NCBI GenBank assembly: GCA_903896015.1
Contig: CAITWF010000021.1
Coordinates: 1 to 64,000, forward strand
Source of the DNA: an uncultured Opitutia bacterium
Lineage (GTDB): Bacteria > Verrucomicrobiota > Verrucomicrobiia > Opitutales > Opitutaceae
Direction: 5' to 3'
Length of the DNA stretch: 64,000 nt
Of the stretch, positions 10,975-21,410 are shown piece after piece. The position numbers and the translations under genes are program-made. Position 1 is the stretch's first letter. Each line of letters starts with the position of its first letter. A model generated the notes under the pieces. It was given only the letters and a program-made list of their open reading frames with translations. It made no database searches and was not told the DNA's origin.

Positions 10975-12087
10975 GTGAACGCGCCCTTGCCCATCCTCGT
11001 CGCCATGTCCGGCGGAGTCGACAGCTCCGTCGCCGCGCTCCTGCTCAAACAGCAGGGCATGCCCATCGTCGGCGCCTACATGAAGAACTGGATCAACGAG
11101 GACAACATCGTCGGCGACTGCCCGTGGCAGCGCGACATCGAGGACGCCCGCGCCGTATGCGAGAAAATTGGGATCGAGTTTCGCGTCGTGAATTTGATGC
11201 GCGAGTATCGCGAGCGCGTCGTCGCCTACTTGCTCGACGGCTACGCGCGCGGCCTCACGCCCAATCCCGACATCATGTGCAACCGCGAGATCAAGTTTGG
11301 GGTGTTTCGCGCGTGGGCGAAAGATCACGGGTTCTCCGCGGTCGCGACCGGGCACTATGCCCAGCGCATCGGGGCATCGCTCGACGACGCCCGGGCGCCG
11401 GCAAGCAGCGCGCCTACATTCGAACTTCACGAAGGTGCCGACGCCAACAAGGACCAATCCTATTTTCTCGCCCTGCTCTCGCAGGAGCAGTTGCGCGACG
11501 CCCGCTTTCCGATCGGGCTGCTCGAAAAGCCGCAGCTGCGCCGACTCGCGCGCGAAGCGGAGCTGCCGACCGCGGATAAAAAGGACAGTCAGGGCATCTG
11601 CTTCATCGGTGAGGTGAAGATGGCGGATTTCCTCCGGGCCTACGTGCCCGATGCGCCCGGCCCGATTGTGCGCGCGAGCGACGGAAAGGTCCTCGGCGAG
11701 CACCGCGGGCTGCACTTCTACACGCTCGGCCAGCGCCGCGGCATCCGCATCCCGTCGAACTCCGATCACAACGCCTACGTCGTCGTTGGCAAACGCGCAG
11801 CCGATCGCGCGCTGCTCGTTGCCTTTGATCATCCCGAAGCACCCGGACTCTTTCAAAGCGAGGTGCGCGTACACTCGCTCAGTTGGATCGGCGAATCGGT
11901 TGCGGCCACGCGCGCGCTCGAAGGCCGCGTGCGTTACCGCGATCCGCGCGTGGCGCTGGAAGTTTTTCCCGAAGGCGGCGGCACGGCGCTCGTGAAATTT
12001 GCCGAGCCGCAGCGCGGTCTCGCGAGCGGCCAGGTGCTCGCTTTTTACGACGGGTCGCGGTTGCTCGGCGGCGGAGTCTACATCTGA
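10975..12087 (+). CDS. mnmA: tRNA-specific 2-thiouridylase
   Basis: A 370-residue enzyme that adds the 2-thio group to U34 of Lys, Glu and Gln tRNAs. The PP-loop SGGVDSS is near residue 11. The catalytic Cys pair is in NPDIMCN and SQGICFIGE, and the tRNA-contact segments ATGHYAQ and LGQRRGI are in order. The GTG at 10975 is chosen because it begins just before the PP-loop strand and gives normal length; the longer open frame upstream is antisense to the phosphodiesterase gene. The long segment after the PP-loop (KNWINEDN to QRDIEDA) is typical of the common MnmA form. Confidence 0.95.
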   Translation: MNAPLPILVAMSGGVDSSVAALLLKQQGMPIVGAYMKNWINEDNIVGDCPWQRDIEDARAVCEKIGIEFRVVNLMREYRERVVAYLLDGYARGLTPNPDIMCNREIKFGVFRAWAKDHGFSAVATGHYAQRIGASLDDARAPASSAPTFELHEGADANKDQSYFLALLSQEQLRDARFPIGLLEKPQLRRLAREAELPTADKKDSQGICFIGEVKMADFLRAYVPDAPGPIVRASDGKVLGEHRGLHFYTLGQRRGIRIPSNSDHNAYVVVGKRAADRALLVAFDHPEAPGLFQSEVRVHSLSWIGESVAATRALEGRVRYRDPRVALEVFPEGGGTALVKFAEPQRGLASGQVLAFYDGSRLLGGGVYI

Positions 12088-12095
12088 CCTGGCGG

Positions 12096-13805
12096 TCAGG
12101 CGACCGCTGGCTGCTTCACGCGGCCCTGGAGGACCTGTTTTGCTTCGTGGCACTCCGCGTGCATTTGTAGCTCATATTTTCTCAGGTTAAAACCGGGGAA
12201 GACGCGTTCGCGCAAGAGGCGCCACTCCGCCGATTCCTCGATCGCGGAAAGATGGGTGAGCGGTGCATTGCCGCCATTGCCGAGATGATTGTGCCGGCAA
12301 AAGTCCCGCGCCAGCGAAACGACTGCGACGAGTTCGATATCCTCCGTGGCCTCCGTCGGCGTGTCGATCCAGCGCATAACGCTGAGGTAGGGCCGCGGGA
12401 TCCCGTGCTTCTCACCAAAATGCGCGGCAAGTTCGTTCGTCGCGCCACCGAGAAAAATTTTCTCGGCCTCCCGCAATGAGATCTTCTCCAGGCGCGCGTA
12501 GTCAAGGATCGCGTGAAACCCGGCGGGCTGCAGGCGCAGGAGCAACAGCCGGCCAAGATCGTGCAGCAGGGCGGCCGTGCCCGCCATTCCCTCCAGATCG
12601 TGAAATTCCATCAGCCGGCACGTGCTCCGCGCAAGCCGCGCCACGCCGTTTTGAAAAGTCCAGTACTGCGGCCAGCTAAACGTCGGGGCCTGCATTTGCG
12701 CCTCAGGCACCGTCACGAGCGAGCGGGCCTGCGCCACGAGCCGCATCTCGCCGAGCAGCCCGACGGCGAGCCGCGGGTCGTCGATCGGTTGCGAATTCAG
12801 ATCGTCCTGCCGGCGCAGGTGGTTCGCCGCAATGAGCATCTGGGCCGAGAGCCCCGGATCGCGCTCCACCAGATCCATCAGCGGGGCAATGCAGGTGGGA
12901 TCACCGGTGGCCGACATCTGAAACGCCGCCGCCACCGAATCGATCACCGGGCAACCGGCCAGCCCATCGACGGCTGACGTCAACTGCGCGATCGTCATCA
13001 CCGGGCAGCGCCGCTCGACGGGTGCATTAGACCAATGCGCCCGCGCGACCGCGGCGTGCTCGGCATCGGTTTCCGTCGGGGTCAGAAACTCTTCCGGCTC
13101 GAGCGTGGGATTGAGGTGGCGGAAAATAATGTGGTCGGCGAACAGCAGTCCCTCTAGTCGATCAACGAACTCCGGCCAGCGGCGCTGCACGACGAGTTCG
13201 CCGAGACCATTGACGCACTCCACGACGCCCCATGCACCCGCCGCCTCGGCTTGGGCGGCTAATGCGACCAGCCGCTGGTTCACGGCCTTGTCCGCTTCAA
13301 GTTTCGCGCTCTCGGTCAGCGGTTCGATCGACGTGGTCAAGGCGATCCGCAGTTCTTCGAGCATAGTGTGCAACTGCGCCGGCGCGAACCCCATGAGCTG
13401 ACAAAACGACCGCTCTTCCTCGAAGTGGCGCGCCCGCCACGGGTTCACAGTGGCCTTGGCGATCTCGGCGTAGATCGCGTCGTCGTGGTAGGGCTTGATT
13501 AGGAAATTCTGGACGCGCAGCTCAAGCGCGCGCCGGACGGCATCGCGGTCCGCGTGTCCGGAGTAGAAGACGAACGGAAGCAACTTTCGGAAGTTATCCG
13601 CCTTCAGCCGCTGCGCGAGCACGAGTCCGCCACCGTCGATTTTCAGCTCACTGAACACGAGGTCGATTTTCACGACCCGCTCGATGAACTCCCAGGCCTC
13701 GTCCGCCGTGCCGACGACCGCGAGCCGGTGATGGCCGCGTTGCAAAATTCCGCGCATCGCGAGTTGGGCGACGTCGCTGGGATCGACTAGGAGAATGTTG
13801 GCCAT
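12096..13805 (-). CDS. pseudo-receiver plus HDOD domain signalling protein
   Basis: The 569-residue protein starts at ATG 13803-13805 (MANILLVDPSD). Residues 1-120 fold like a response-regulator receiver: it keeps the Lys in FLIKPY and the Ser of FYSGHAD, but the phospho-acceptor position in DLVFSELKI is Glu instead of Asp. The middle resembles a long helical linker. Residues about 290-500 form an HDOD domain (a long hydrophobic helix set with LLHDLGRLLLL), a non-catalytic relative of HD phosphodiesterases used in bacterial signalling. It lies 8 bp from mnmA, convergent. The target is unknown. Confidence 0.8.
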   Translation of the reverse strand: MANILLVDPSDVAQLAMRGILQRGHHRLAVVGTADEAWEFIERVVKIDLVFSELKIDGGGLVLAQRLKADNFRKLLPFVFYSGHADRDAVRRALELRVQNFLIKPYHDDAIYAEIAKATVNPWRARHFEEERSFCQLMGFAPAQLHTMLEELRIALTTSIEPLTESAKLEADKAVNQRLVALAAQAEAAGAWGVVECVNGLGELVVQRRWPEFVDRLEGLLFADHIIFRHLNPTLEPEEFLTPTETDAEHAAVARAHWSNAPVERRCPVMTIAQLTSAVDGLAGCPVIDSVAAAFQMSATGDPTCIAPLMDLVERDPGLSAQMLIAANHLRRQDDLNSQPIDDPRLAVGLLGEMRLVAQARSLVTVPEAQMQAPTFSWPQYWTFQNGVARLARSTCRLMEFHDLEGMAGTAALLHDLGRLLLLRLQPAGFHAILDYARLEKISLREAEKIFLGGATNELAAHFGEKHGIPRPYLSVMRWIDTPTEATEDIELVAVVSLARDFCRHNHLGNGGNAPLTHLSAIEESAEWRLLRERVFPGFNLRKYELQMHAECHEAKQVLQGRVKQPAVA

Positions 13806-13895
13806 GGGGGGCGCGGTCGGGCGTTGGCAACCGGGCATGCCGGCAGCCATCCCCTGCATCGGGGCGATCCGGAAAAACTTTAGCCCGATCCCGGG

Positions 13896-14531
13896 TCACG
13901 CGGCCGCCGCCAAGGCCAGTCGCGCTGCAAAGGCCAGAAACACCACGCCCAGCGCGCGATCGATCCAGTGGCTATGACGCATAAATTTCCCGCGGATTTC
14001 TGCACGCGTGAAAAATACCGAGACAAGCGAGAACCAGCCCATGGTCGCGACCACCATCCACAGCCCGTAACCCGCCTGGATGACTTTCGGCGTCGCGGGG
14101 TTTACCACCAAGATAAACAGCGCGAGGAAGAAGAGCGTGACTTTGGGGTTGAGGGCGTTGGTCAAAAACCCGGTCGCGAACGCGCTGCGCGTCGTGGGGA
14201 GCGCGCCGTTTTCGACGGCGGCACCCGCCGTCGCCCCATGCGGCCGGGCACGCAACGATTGCACACCGAGCCATGCGATGTAGGCCGCGCCCGCGTATTT
14301 CACCACGTCGAACCACAGCGCCGAACCCTTGAGCAAGAGTCCAAGCCCGAGCAGCGAGTAGCCGACATGCAGCGAAATCGCCGTGCCCACGCCGATGCTT
14401 GTTGCGATCGCCGTGCGCCGGCCGTGCGCGAGGCTTTGTTTTACCACAATCGCAAAATCCGGTCCGGGGCTCGCGACGGCAAGCGCGTGGGCGAGCGCGA
14501 CCTTGCCGAACTCGGTCCAGTAGGCGTCCAT
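13896..14531 (-). CDS. LysE/RhtB family amino-acid exporter
   Basis: A 211-residue membrane protein with about six hydrophobic segments. The N-terminus carries the family signature LAVASPGPDFAIVVKQS with the conserved Pro-Gly-Pro, followed by the GVGTAISLHVGYSLLG segment and a NALNPKVTLFFLALF motif at mid-protein, all typical of LysE/RhtB transporters that export amino acids or their analogues. ATG 14529-14531 gives the standard family start; the earlier ATG adds a non-conserved leader. Substrate cannot be predicted. Confidence 0.9.
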   Translation of the reverse strand: MDAYWTEFGKVALAHALAVASPGPDFAIVVKQSLAHGRRTAIATSIGVGTAISLHVGYSLLGLGLLLKGSALWFDVVKYAGAAYIAWLGVQSLRARPHGATAGAAVENGALPTTRSAFATGFLTNALNPKVTLFFLALFILVVNPATPKVIQAGYGLWMVVATMGWFSLVSVFFTRAEIRGKFMRHSHWIDRALGVVFLAFAARLALAAAA

Positions 14532-14544
14532 CGCGCGGGGCGGC

Positions 14545-15057
14545 TCAGAGCGCGGCTTCCTTGAAGGCCGGGCTCCCCAGCATCTGCTCGATTTGCCGCC
14601 TGTCGGCAAACGCGCGCAGATCGCGATCATCCGGGGACTCCTTTTGCGCCTTGGCGAGCAGCGTCCGCGCTTCGTCCACGCGACCGAGCAGGGCGAGAAC
14701 GTAAATGCGCCGGAGAATCGAGGGGGTGCGAAGATTCGCCGCGCGCATGGCGTCAGCTTCGTAGGCGTCGAGCGCAGCTATGTAGGCGTCTTTCGCCGTC
14801 CCGCGCTGACCCAGTCGCACGCGGCAACGGCCGAGTTCGAGCCAGTAGTCGCCTGTGTCGGGAGCAAGCGCGGCAGCCTTCGCAAGCGATGCCTCCGCGC
14901 GTGCAGCATCACGAACACTGAGCGCAAACTGCGCCTCGCTCGCGAGGCTCGCCGCCTCCTTGCGCTGGAGGCTGGTGATCTCCTTGGGCTTCGGTTTGCA
15001 GCCGGCCAGCAAGAGGACCGTCACCGCGAGGACGAAGGAAAGGGCTCGATTCAGCAT
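14545..15057 (-). CDS. TPR-type lipoprotein
   Basis: A 170-residue protein with a lipoprotein signal peptide ending in the lipobox LLAGC, so it should be lipidated and anchored in a membrane. The mature part is made of Ala/Leu-rich helix pairs that read as two to three tetratricopeptide-like repeats (for example DARAEASLAKAAALAPD and YWLELGRCRVRLGQ). ATG 15055-15057 is the start that gives the lipobox. It lies directly downstream of the GspE-like gene, 68 bp from it, and may serve the same secretion or pilus machinery, which is an inference from position only. Confidence 0.75.
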   Translation of the reverse strand: MLNRALSFVLAVTVLLLAGCKPKPKEITSLQRKEAASLASEAQFALSVRDAARAEASLAKAAALAPDTGDYWLELGRCRVRLGQRGTAKDAYIAALDAYEADAMRAANLRTPSILRRIYVLALLGRVDEARTLLAKAQKESPDDRDLRAFADRRQIEQMLGSPAFKEAAL

Positions 15058-15125
15058 GGCGCGATTGCGATCACCGGCCCCGAGCTCGTCAACATCATCG
15101 CGCATCCCTACCCGGCACCACCCGA

Positions 15126-16838
15126 TCACATATCCGGCGGCACATTCGCGATCGCTTCCTCGATGGTCGTGAGACCTTCTTTCACCTTGAGGATGCTGTC
15201 TTGGTGGAGGGTTTTCATGCCGCCGCGCTGCGCGATTTTCTTCAGCTCGGCCGCCTCCATCTCCTTGTTGATGCCGTCAATCAACTCCTCGTTACTCACC
15301 ATCAACTCGTGAATGCCCACGCGGCCTTTGTAGCCGGTGCCACCGCACTTTGGACAGCCCTTGGGGTTGGCTTTAAAAATCTGCCCGCTCCAGCCGATCG
15401 CCTTCTCCATGATCTCCTGTTCCCGGCCTTCAGGCGTAAAAGGCATCTTACACGTCTTGCACACGCGGCGCATAAGGCGCTGGGCGCACACACAAAGCAG
15501 CGAGGATGAAACCATGAACGACTCCACGCCCATCTCGGTGAGACGCGATATGGTCGTCGGCGCGTCATTCGTGTGCAACGTGGAAATCAGCAAGTGACCG
15601 GTCAGCGCGGCCTCGACCGCGATGCCGGCGGTTTCCTTGTCGCGGATTTCGCCGACGAGGATGATGTCGGGATCTTGGCGAAGAAAGGCGCGTAGCGCCG
15701 TCGCAAATGTGAGCCCAATCTGCCGGTGCATCTGCATCTGGTTCAGGCCGGGCAGCGTGTATTCGATCGGATCCTCGGCGGTGCGGATGACGATGTCGGG
15801 GGTGTTAATCTCGTTGAGCGCGGAATAGAGCGTCATCGACTTGCCGGAGCCGGTCGGCCCGCAGTGCAAAATCATGCCGTAGGGCTGGCGGATGCACTCG
15901 CGGTATTTCGCCAGATTCTCCTCGGAGAAACCGAGTGCCGGGAGTGGCAGCGTCGTCTTCTGCTTATCCAGAATACGCATGACGACGCCTTCGCCGTGGT
16001 TCAGCGGCGCTGTCGAAACGCGCAAGTCGAGATCGAGATTCTTTTTCGTGTATTGCTTGAAGATGATGCGTCCGTCCTGCGGCAACCGGCGTTCCGAGAT
16101 GTCGAGGTTGCACATGATCTTGAGGCGGGCGACGAGCGCCGGGCCGACCTTTTTCGGGAGCCGCAGTTTCTCCGAGCAGACGCCGTCGATGCGGTTGCGG
16201 ACGATGATTTCCTTTTCCTGCGGTTCGATGTGAATGTCGGAGGTGCCCGAAAAATATGCGTCCTCGATGATCCGATTCGCGAGCTGCACGATCGGCCCCG
16301 ATTCCTCGTTCATGTCCTCTTCCTTCAGCTCGCCTTCGGCCGCGGCCTCGCCGTATTCGGCGCCGATCTGCATCACGACATCGTCGAAACCCGCGGCCTT
16401 GTCCTGACCCTTCTGGAATTTGTCGCGGATGTCCTTCTCGCGCGCGAGCAGGCGAACGACCTGCTTGCCCGTCATCTCCTGAATCTTCGTCGGCAGCGTA
16501 ACCTCAAACGGGTTCGCAAATGCCACGAGCAGCATTTCACCGACCTGGCCCACAGGGATCACGAGGTTCTCCTTGCAGAAATCCTCCGGGATCCGCTCGA
16601 AGGTGTGAGCCGAGACGCGGTAGTGCGCGACGTTGAACGGCGAAAGATTGAGCGCGCGCGCCTTGGCCACCAGGCATTGAAACGCGGTGACCTTGAAATC
16701 CTCCTGCAGCAGCTTGTCGAGCAGATCGCCGCTCAAGTCCTCGGGGCGCGCCGCCAGCGCCGTGCGCTGCTCGGCGTCGAGCCGGCCCATCTCGACGAGC
16801 TTCGAAACAATCTGGAGCTGAATTTTTCCGAGCGGCAT
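15126..16838 (-). CDS. GspE/PilB-family type II secretion or type IV pilus assembly ATPase
   Basis: A 570-residue hexameric secretion ATPase. The N-terminal 150 residues are a GspE N-domain. The catalytic part has Walker [11 protein letters not shown] near residue 329, an Asp box around [13 protein letters not shown], and the His box [12 protein letters not shown] zinc-binding tetracysteine segment (CKTC then CPKC, about residues 458-490) is typical of GspE and PilB. No other pseudopilin or pilus genes are adjacent, so the system it powers is not defined. It is 3 bp downstream of the 179-residue gene, suggesting an operon. Confidence 0.92.
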   Translation of the reverse strand: MPLGKIQLQIVSKLVEMGRLDAEQRTALAARPEDLSGDLLDKLLQEDFKVTAFQCLVAKARALNLSPFNVAHYRVSAHTFERIPEDFCKENLVIPVGQVGEMLLVAFANPFEVTLPTKIQEMTGKQVVRLLAREKDIRDKFQKGQDKAAGFDDVVMQIGAEYGEAAAEGELKEEDMNEESGPIVQLANRIIEDAYFSGTSDIHIEPQEKEIIVRNRIDGVCSEKLRLPKKVGPALVARLKIMCNLDISERRLPQDGRIIFKQYTKKNLDLDLRVSTAPLNHGEGVVMRILDKQKTTLPLPALGFSEENLAKYRECIRQPYGMILHCGPTGSGKSMTLYSALNEINTPDIVIRTAEDPIEYTLPGLNQMQMHRQIGLTFATALRAFLRQDPDIILVGEIRDKETAGIAVEAALTGHLLISTLHTNDAPTTISRLTEMGVESFMVSSSLLCVCAQRLMRRVCKTCKMPFTPEGREQEIMEKAIGWSGQIFKANPKGCPKCGGTGYKGRVGIHELMVSNEELIDGINKEMEAAELKKIAQRGGMKTLHQDSILKVKEGLTTIEEAIANVPPDM

Positions 16839-16841
16839 GGG

Positions 16842-17381
16842 TTATTTCACGGCGGCCACGGCCGGAGCGGGCGCGGCAACGTTCTTGGGCGCGTTAGCCG
16901 GATCGCTGGCATGCTTTTCCAAATAGTCGGCGATGCCCTCGAGTGTCGTCCCGAACCAGAGGATCGGGCCGCCGAGTTGCTTCTCCCAAAATGCGCGCAC
17001 CGCCGGGCTCAGATAATAGGCCGTGGCGACAAAATGAAATTCCTCTTCGCGATCGAAGGGCACCGTCCACGTCGCCCAACAGGCGCCAAGATCGAGATTC
17101 TTGCGCGCATCTTCCGGCACCTCGTAATCGCGCAGGTCGACGAGGCCGACGCCCTCGGACTCCACCAGATGGTGCAGCACCTCATCCTCCTTCAGCACCT
17201 TCATGTCGTAGGCCAGCAGTCCCAGGATCGTGCAGCGGCGGGGCATGTCGCTCGACACCACTTCGATCAACTTCTCGTTTGCCGTCTCCAAATCCTCGAT
17301 TTTCACGAGGTTATGCTCGACGAGTGCGGCGCCGAGCAGGCGGTTCGCTTTCATCAGCAGCGGGCGGTGTTCCTTGGACAT
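16842..17381 (-). CDS. stand-alone GspE N-domain-like protein
   Basis: A 179-residue soluble protein. Its N-terminal segment (LGAALVEHNLVKIEDLETANEKL) resembles the start of the MshEN/GspE N-terminal domain, which in related ATPases binds cyclic di-GMP or docks to the platform. The middle contains a conserved-looking WATWTVPFDREEEFHFV block and the last 25 residues are Ala/Pro-rich and probably disordered. It has no Walker motifs. It is 3 bp upstream of the GspE/PilB ATPase gene and 14 bp downstream of obg, so it is probably cotranscribed. A partner or regulator of the ATPase is the likeliest role; homology is tentative. Confidence 0.65.
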   Translation of the reverse strand: MSKEHRPLLMKANRLLGAALVEHNLVKIEDLETANEKLIEVVSSDMPRRCTILGLLAYDMKVLKEDEVLHHLVESEGVGLVDLRDYEVPEDARKNLDLGACWATWTVPFDREEEFHFVATAYYLSPAVRAFWEKQLGGPILWFGTTLEGIADYLEKHASDPANAPKNVAAPAPAVAAVK

Positions 17382-17395
17382 GGGCGGGTTTTGAA

Positions 17396-18487
<1,092 letters not shown>

Positions 18488-18532
18488 TCAAGTCACCCGC
18501 GATTTGGCCGATGCTTTTCTTTGCTTCCTCCC

Positions 18533-18883
18533 ATGAACCCACACTCCGCGACCCTCCTCCGCGCCTTGGCCACGCTTCGCGTCTCCGAGATCCGCTTCAC
18601 CATCACCCGCGACGGCGACGCCCAACACCACACGACGCCCCGTGCGCTGACCGAAACCAGCCGCACCGCGGCACAACCGTTCCCCACCCTTTCCGTCGAA
18701 GATCTCTTCGAAGCCTACGCGCTCACGCCACGCAAGGGCGACTACACGCTCCGCGTCGCCGACGGTCAGCTCGCCTACGAACCGATCGCGCCGCGCAAAG
18801 TCGCAAAAACTCCCGTCGCGACCTCGAAGATCGTGCGCCATCGCCACGTCTTCGCGCGCCGCCACGAAAAACTCGCCGCCTGA
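18533..18883 (+). CDS. hypothetical protein, 116 aa
   Basis: An ATG at 18533 begins a 116-residue reading frame, with a long open extension upstream that is only antisense to obg. The product is basic and shows no recognised motif. It has a central acidic-aromatic patch (LSVEDLFEAYALTPRKGDY) and a basic C-terminus rich in His and Arg. Amino-acid composition is ordinary in this frame while the competing frame at 18511-18912 is Arg/Pro/His-rich, so this frame is preferred. It is divergent from obg and converges with ftsZ, ending 12 bp before it. Confidence 0.6.
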   Translation: MNPHSATLLRALATLRVSEIRFTITRDGDAQHHTTPRALTETSRTAAQPFPTLSVEDLFEAYALTPRKGDYTLRVADGQLAYEPIAPRKVAKTPVATSKIVRHRHVFARRHEKLAA

Positions 18884-18895
18884 TCGCGCGCAAGT

Positions 18896-20188
18896 TCAGA
18901 TCGAAATCCTGATCCCCTTTCGCAGGTAGGTCGGCACGTCGAGGTCCTGGCCGTCGAACAGGTTGCGGTCCGTCTTCTCAAAGTGGCCGCGGCTTTCGAC
19001 TTCGCCGAAGCCGAATTCTTCCTGCGCCACCTTCGCCGCGTGGACGGCCTTGGCCGTCGCAGCGGTGGAGAGTTCCAACTCGGCCGACGTGGATTTTTCG
19101 GGCGCGTTCGACGGCATGTGGGCGGTCAGACTTTCCGCGCGCGGCGCCGGCGCGGGCGATGCTTTGCTCCGCGGTGCCACCACTGGTCGACGCGGCGGCA
19201 GACTCCGTCCGCCCATGTCGCTCGTGCCGAGCACGCATACTTCCACGCGCCCCGGCATCGCCTCGTCGATCACCGCGCCCATGATGATGTGCGAGTCACG
19301 ACCGAACTGCTCCGTGATCGCGCTCATGAGTTCGTTCACCTTCGGCAGCGTAAGATCGGCGCCGCCGAGGATGTTCACGAGCAGGCGGTCGGCTTTGCGG
19401 GAAAATTCCGGCGTGTGCAGCAGCGGGCACAGCTTCAAACTCGCGAGCGCATCAGCCACCGCGTTTTCACCCGAGCCTTCGCCGAGACCGAAGAGCGTCT
19501 TGCCGCCGCGATTCTGGAACGCCTGCCGCAGCGTCGCGAAGTCGAGATTGATCAGCCCTGTCTTGAACAGCATCGCCCAGATCGACTTAACGCCGCGACC
19601 GATCCATTCGTCGGCGCGCGCAAACGATGCGAGAATCGCCTCATTGTCGGCGGCCTCCTGCAGCAGCACGTCGTTCGGCAGCGGGATCACGGCGTCGCAC
19701 ACCTGCCGGAGCGCGCGCAGGCCTTCCTCTGCCTGCTTCATGCGACGCCCTCCCTCAAACGAGAACGGCATCGTTACGAACGCGATCACAAGCGCGCCTG
19801 TCTCCGCCGCAATCTCCGCCACGACCGGCGCGGCGCCGCTGCCAGTGCCGCCACCCTCGCCCACGACGAGAAACACCAAATCGCAATCCTTCACGACCGT
19901 CGCGATTTTCTCGCGATCGGCTTCGGCCGCCATCCGGCCGAGCTCAGGATCGCCACCGGCGCCGAGGCCGCGCGTGACGTTCATGCCGATCAAAATCTTG
20001 TCCTGCACCGGCGAACTCGCGAGCGCCTGATGATCGGTGTTAATCACCGCGAGCTGAAGCCGCTCGAGGTTTTCCATCTTCAGGCGATCGACGGCGTTGG
20101 CGCCCGCGCCGCCGACGCCGACCAGCTTGATCGCGATGTTGCGATCAGTGAGCAGTCCGTGTTCGAGGGGAAGTTCGTTGAGGTTCAT
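18896..20188 (-). CDS. ftsZ: cell division protein FtsZ
   Basis: A 430-residue tubulin-like GTPase forming the division ring. The nucleotide motifs are GVGGAGANAV (residues 24-33) and GGGTGSG (112-118, the tubulin signature with Ser in place of the common Thr), with NTDHQAL and the GAGGDPELGR loop between them. The C-terminal variable linker is Ala/Pro/Ser-rich, and the last residues (DLDVPTYLRKG) are the conserved tail peptide that binds FtsA and other partners. It is the last gene of the dcw cluster, 7 bp downstream of ftsA. Confidence 0.97.
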   Translation of the reverse strand: MNLNELPLEHGLLTDRNIAIKLVGVGGAGANAVDRLKMENLERLQLAVINTDHQALASSPVQDKILIGMNVTRGLGAGGDPELGRMAAEADREKIATVVKDCDLVFLVVGEGGGTGSGAAPVVAEIAAETGALVIAFVTMPFSFEGGRRMKQAEEGLRALRQVCDAVIPLPNDVLLQEAADNEAILASFARADEWIGRGVKSIWAMLFKTGLINLDFATLRQAFQNRGGKTLFGLGEGSGENAVADALASLKLCPLLHTPEFSRKADRLLVNILGGADLTLPKVNELMSAITEQFGRDSHIIMGAVIDEAMPGRVEVCVLGTSDMGGRSLPPRRPVVAPRSKASPAPAPRAESLTAHMPSNAPEKSTSAELELSTAATAKAVHAAKVAQEEFGFGEVESRGHFEKTDRNLFDGQDLDVPTYLRKGIRISI

Positions 20189-20195
20189 GGCGCGT

Positions 20196-21410
20196 TCAGG
20201 CGTTGGCGAAGAGGCGCTTCATCCCAGTGAGGAAGCCGCCGCGGCGGCGAACTCCCGTGTTTTTCTCGGCCTGCGCCGCGACCCCGTAGTAGAGCAACCC
20301 GAGCGAGGTGTGGTAACCGGGGTCACGGAGGTTTTCGCTGACCCAGGTCGGCGTCTCGCCGAGGTGCGCCGGCACGCCAAAGACACGCGCCGCGGTTTCC
20401 GCTAGCCCGCCTAGTTTCGCCGTTCCGCCTGTGAGCACGACGCCCGAGGCGCACGTCTCCGGGGTGAAGGCGTTGCCCAGTTTCTTTTTGACGACCTCGA
20501 GGAGTTCGACGGCGCGCGCCGCGGTGATCTGCTCGATCACCTGCTGGGAAAACTGCCGATCACCGATAGCAAAATTGCCGTCGAGCCAGACTTTTTGCGC
20601 TTTGTCCTTCGTGACCACGTTCGCGCGGCCGAAGCGGAGCTTGAGTTTCTCCGCCTGGTTTTCGGTGAGGCGCAGCCCAATGCTGAGATCGTTGGTGAGG
20701 TGGGTGCCGCCGACCGAAACGACGCCGGTCGTGTGCGCCGCGCCGTCGCGGTAAAGCGCGTAGTCGGTCGTGCCCGCACCTAGGTCGATCGCTAGAACGC
20801 CGTGTTGGCGCTCCTCGGGGGACGTGATCATGTGGCCCGACGCGAGGCTCGCGAGGACGAGTTCGCGCACTTCCAAATTGAACCCGCGAATCACGTGGAT
20901 GTTGTCCGCGAGCCGCTGCTCCTGGCCGTGCACCGTCCAGTAGCCGACTTCGAGCCGCTGGCCAACAAGATGCTCGGGCGTCCCCGGGACGAGTCGACCA
21001 TCGACACGGAACGGCCGCCGGATGTTGTGCACGACCATGCGGCCGGCGGGCAGCTCCTTCGAGCGCGCGAGATCGCACACCGTCCGGATGTCATCGGCGT
21101 CGATCATATTGTCGGCCGCCTTCACACTGACTGAGGCCTCGTTGTAGAAACCCTCGAGGTGCGCGCCGGTCTGCGCAAGGAACACGAGATCGATCCGCTC
21201 GCCGGCGTCGCGCTCGGCCTGCTCAAGCGCGGCGTGCGCGCATTCGCTGGCGGCCTTGTAGTCGACGACACTGCCCTTGATCACGCCGCGTGACTGGCAC
21301 TCGCCGCGACCGATGATCGCGAGTTCGCGGCCGTTGTGTTCACCGACGAGGACGGTGGTTTTCGAGGTGCCGATTTCAACGGCACCGATGAAGGTGGTGC
21401 TAGAGCTCAC
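20196..21410 (-). CDS. ftsA: cell division protein FtsA
   Basis: A 404-residue actin-like ATPase that tethers FtsZ to the membrane. FIGAVEIGTSKTTVLVG is the phosphate-1 motif, VLAIDLGAGTTDYALY the phosphate-2 motif and GVVLTGGTAKLGG the adenosine motif. The last residues (FLTGMKRLFANA) form a basic amphipathic membrane-targeting helix. The GTG at 21408-21410 is chosen because it begins just before the first strand and overlaps the ftsQ stop by 11 bp; upstream codons are a Pro/Arg-rich shadow. Confidence 0.95.
   Translation of the reverse strand: MSSSTTFIGAVEIGTSKTTVLVGEHNGRELAIIGRGECQSRGVIKGSVVDYKAASECAHAALEQAERDAGERIDLVFLAQTGAHLEGFYNEASVSVKAADNMIDADDIRTVCDLARSKELPAGRMVVHNIRRPFRVDGRLVPGTPEHLVGQRLEVGYWTVHGQEQRLADNIHVIRGFNLEVRELVLASLASGHMITSPEERQHGVLAIDLGAGTTDYALYRDGAAHTTGVVSVGGTHLTNDLSIGLRLTENQAEKLKLRFGRANVVTKDKAQKVWLDGNFAIGDRQFSQQVIEQITAARAVELLEVVKKKLGNAFTPETCASGVVLTGGTAKLGGLAETAARVFGVPAHLGETPTWVSENLRDPGYHTSLGLLYYGVAAQAEKNTGVRRRGGFLTGMKRLFANA

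Noticed and set aside
10906-12153. Long N-terminal extension of the phosphodiesterase frame
   Set aside because: It is antisense to mnmA, and the signal peptide marks the true start at 10905.
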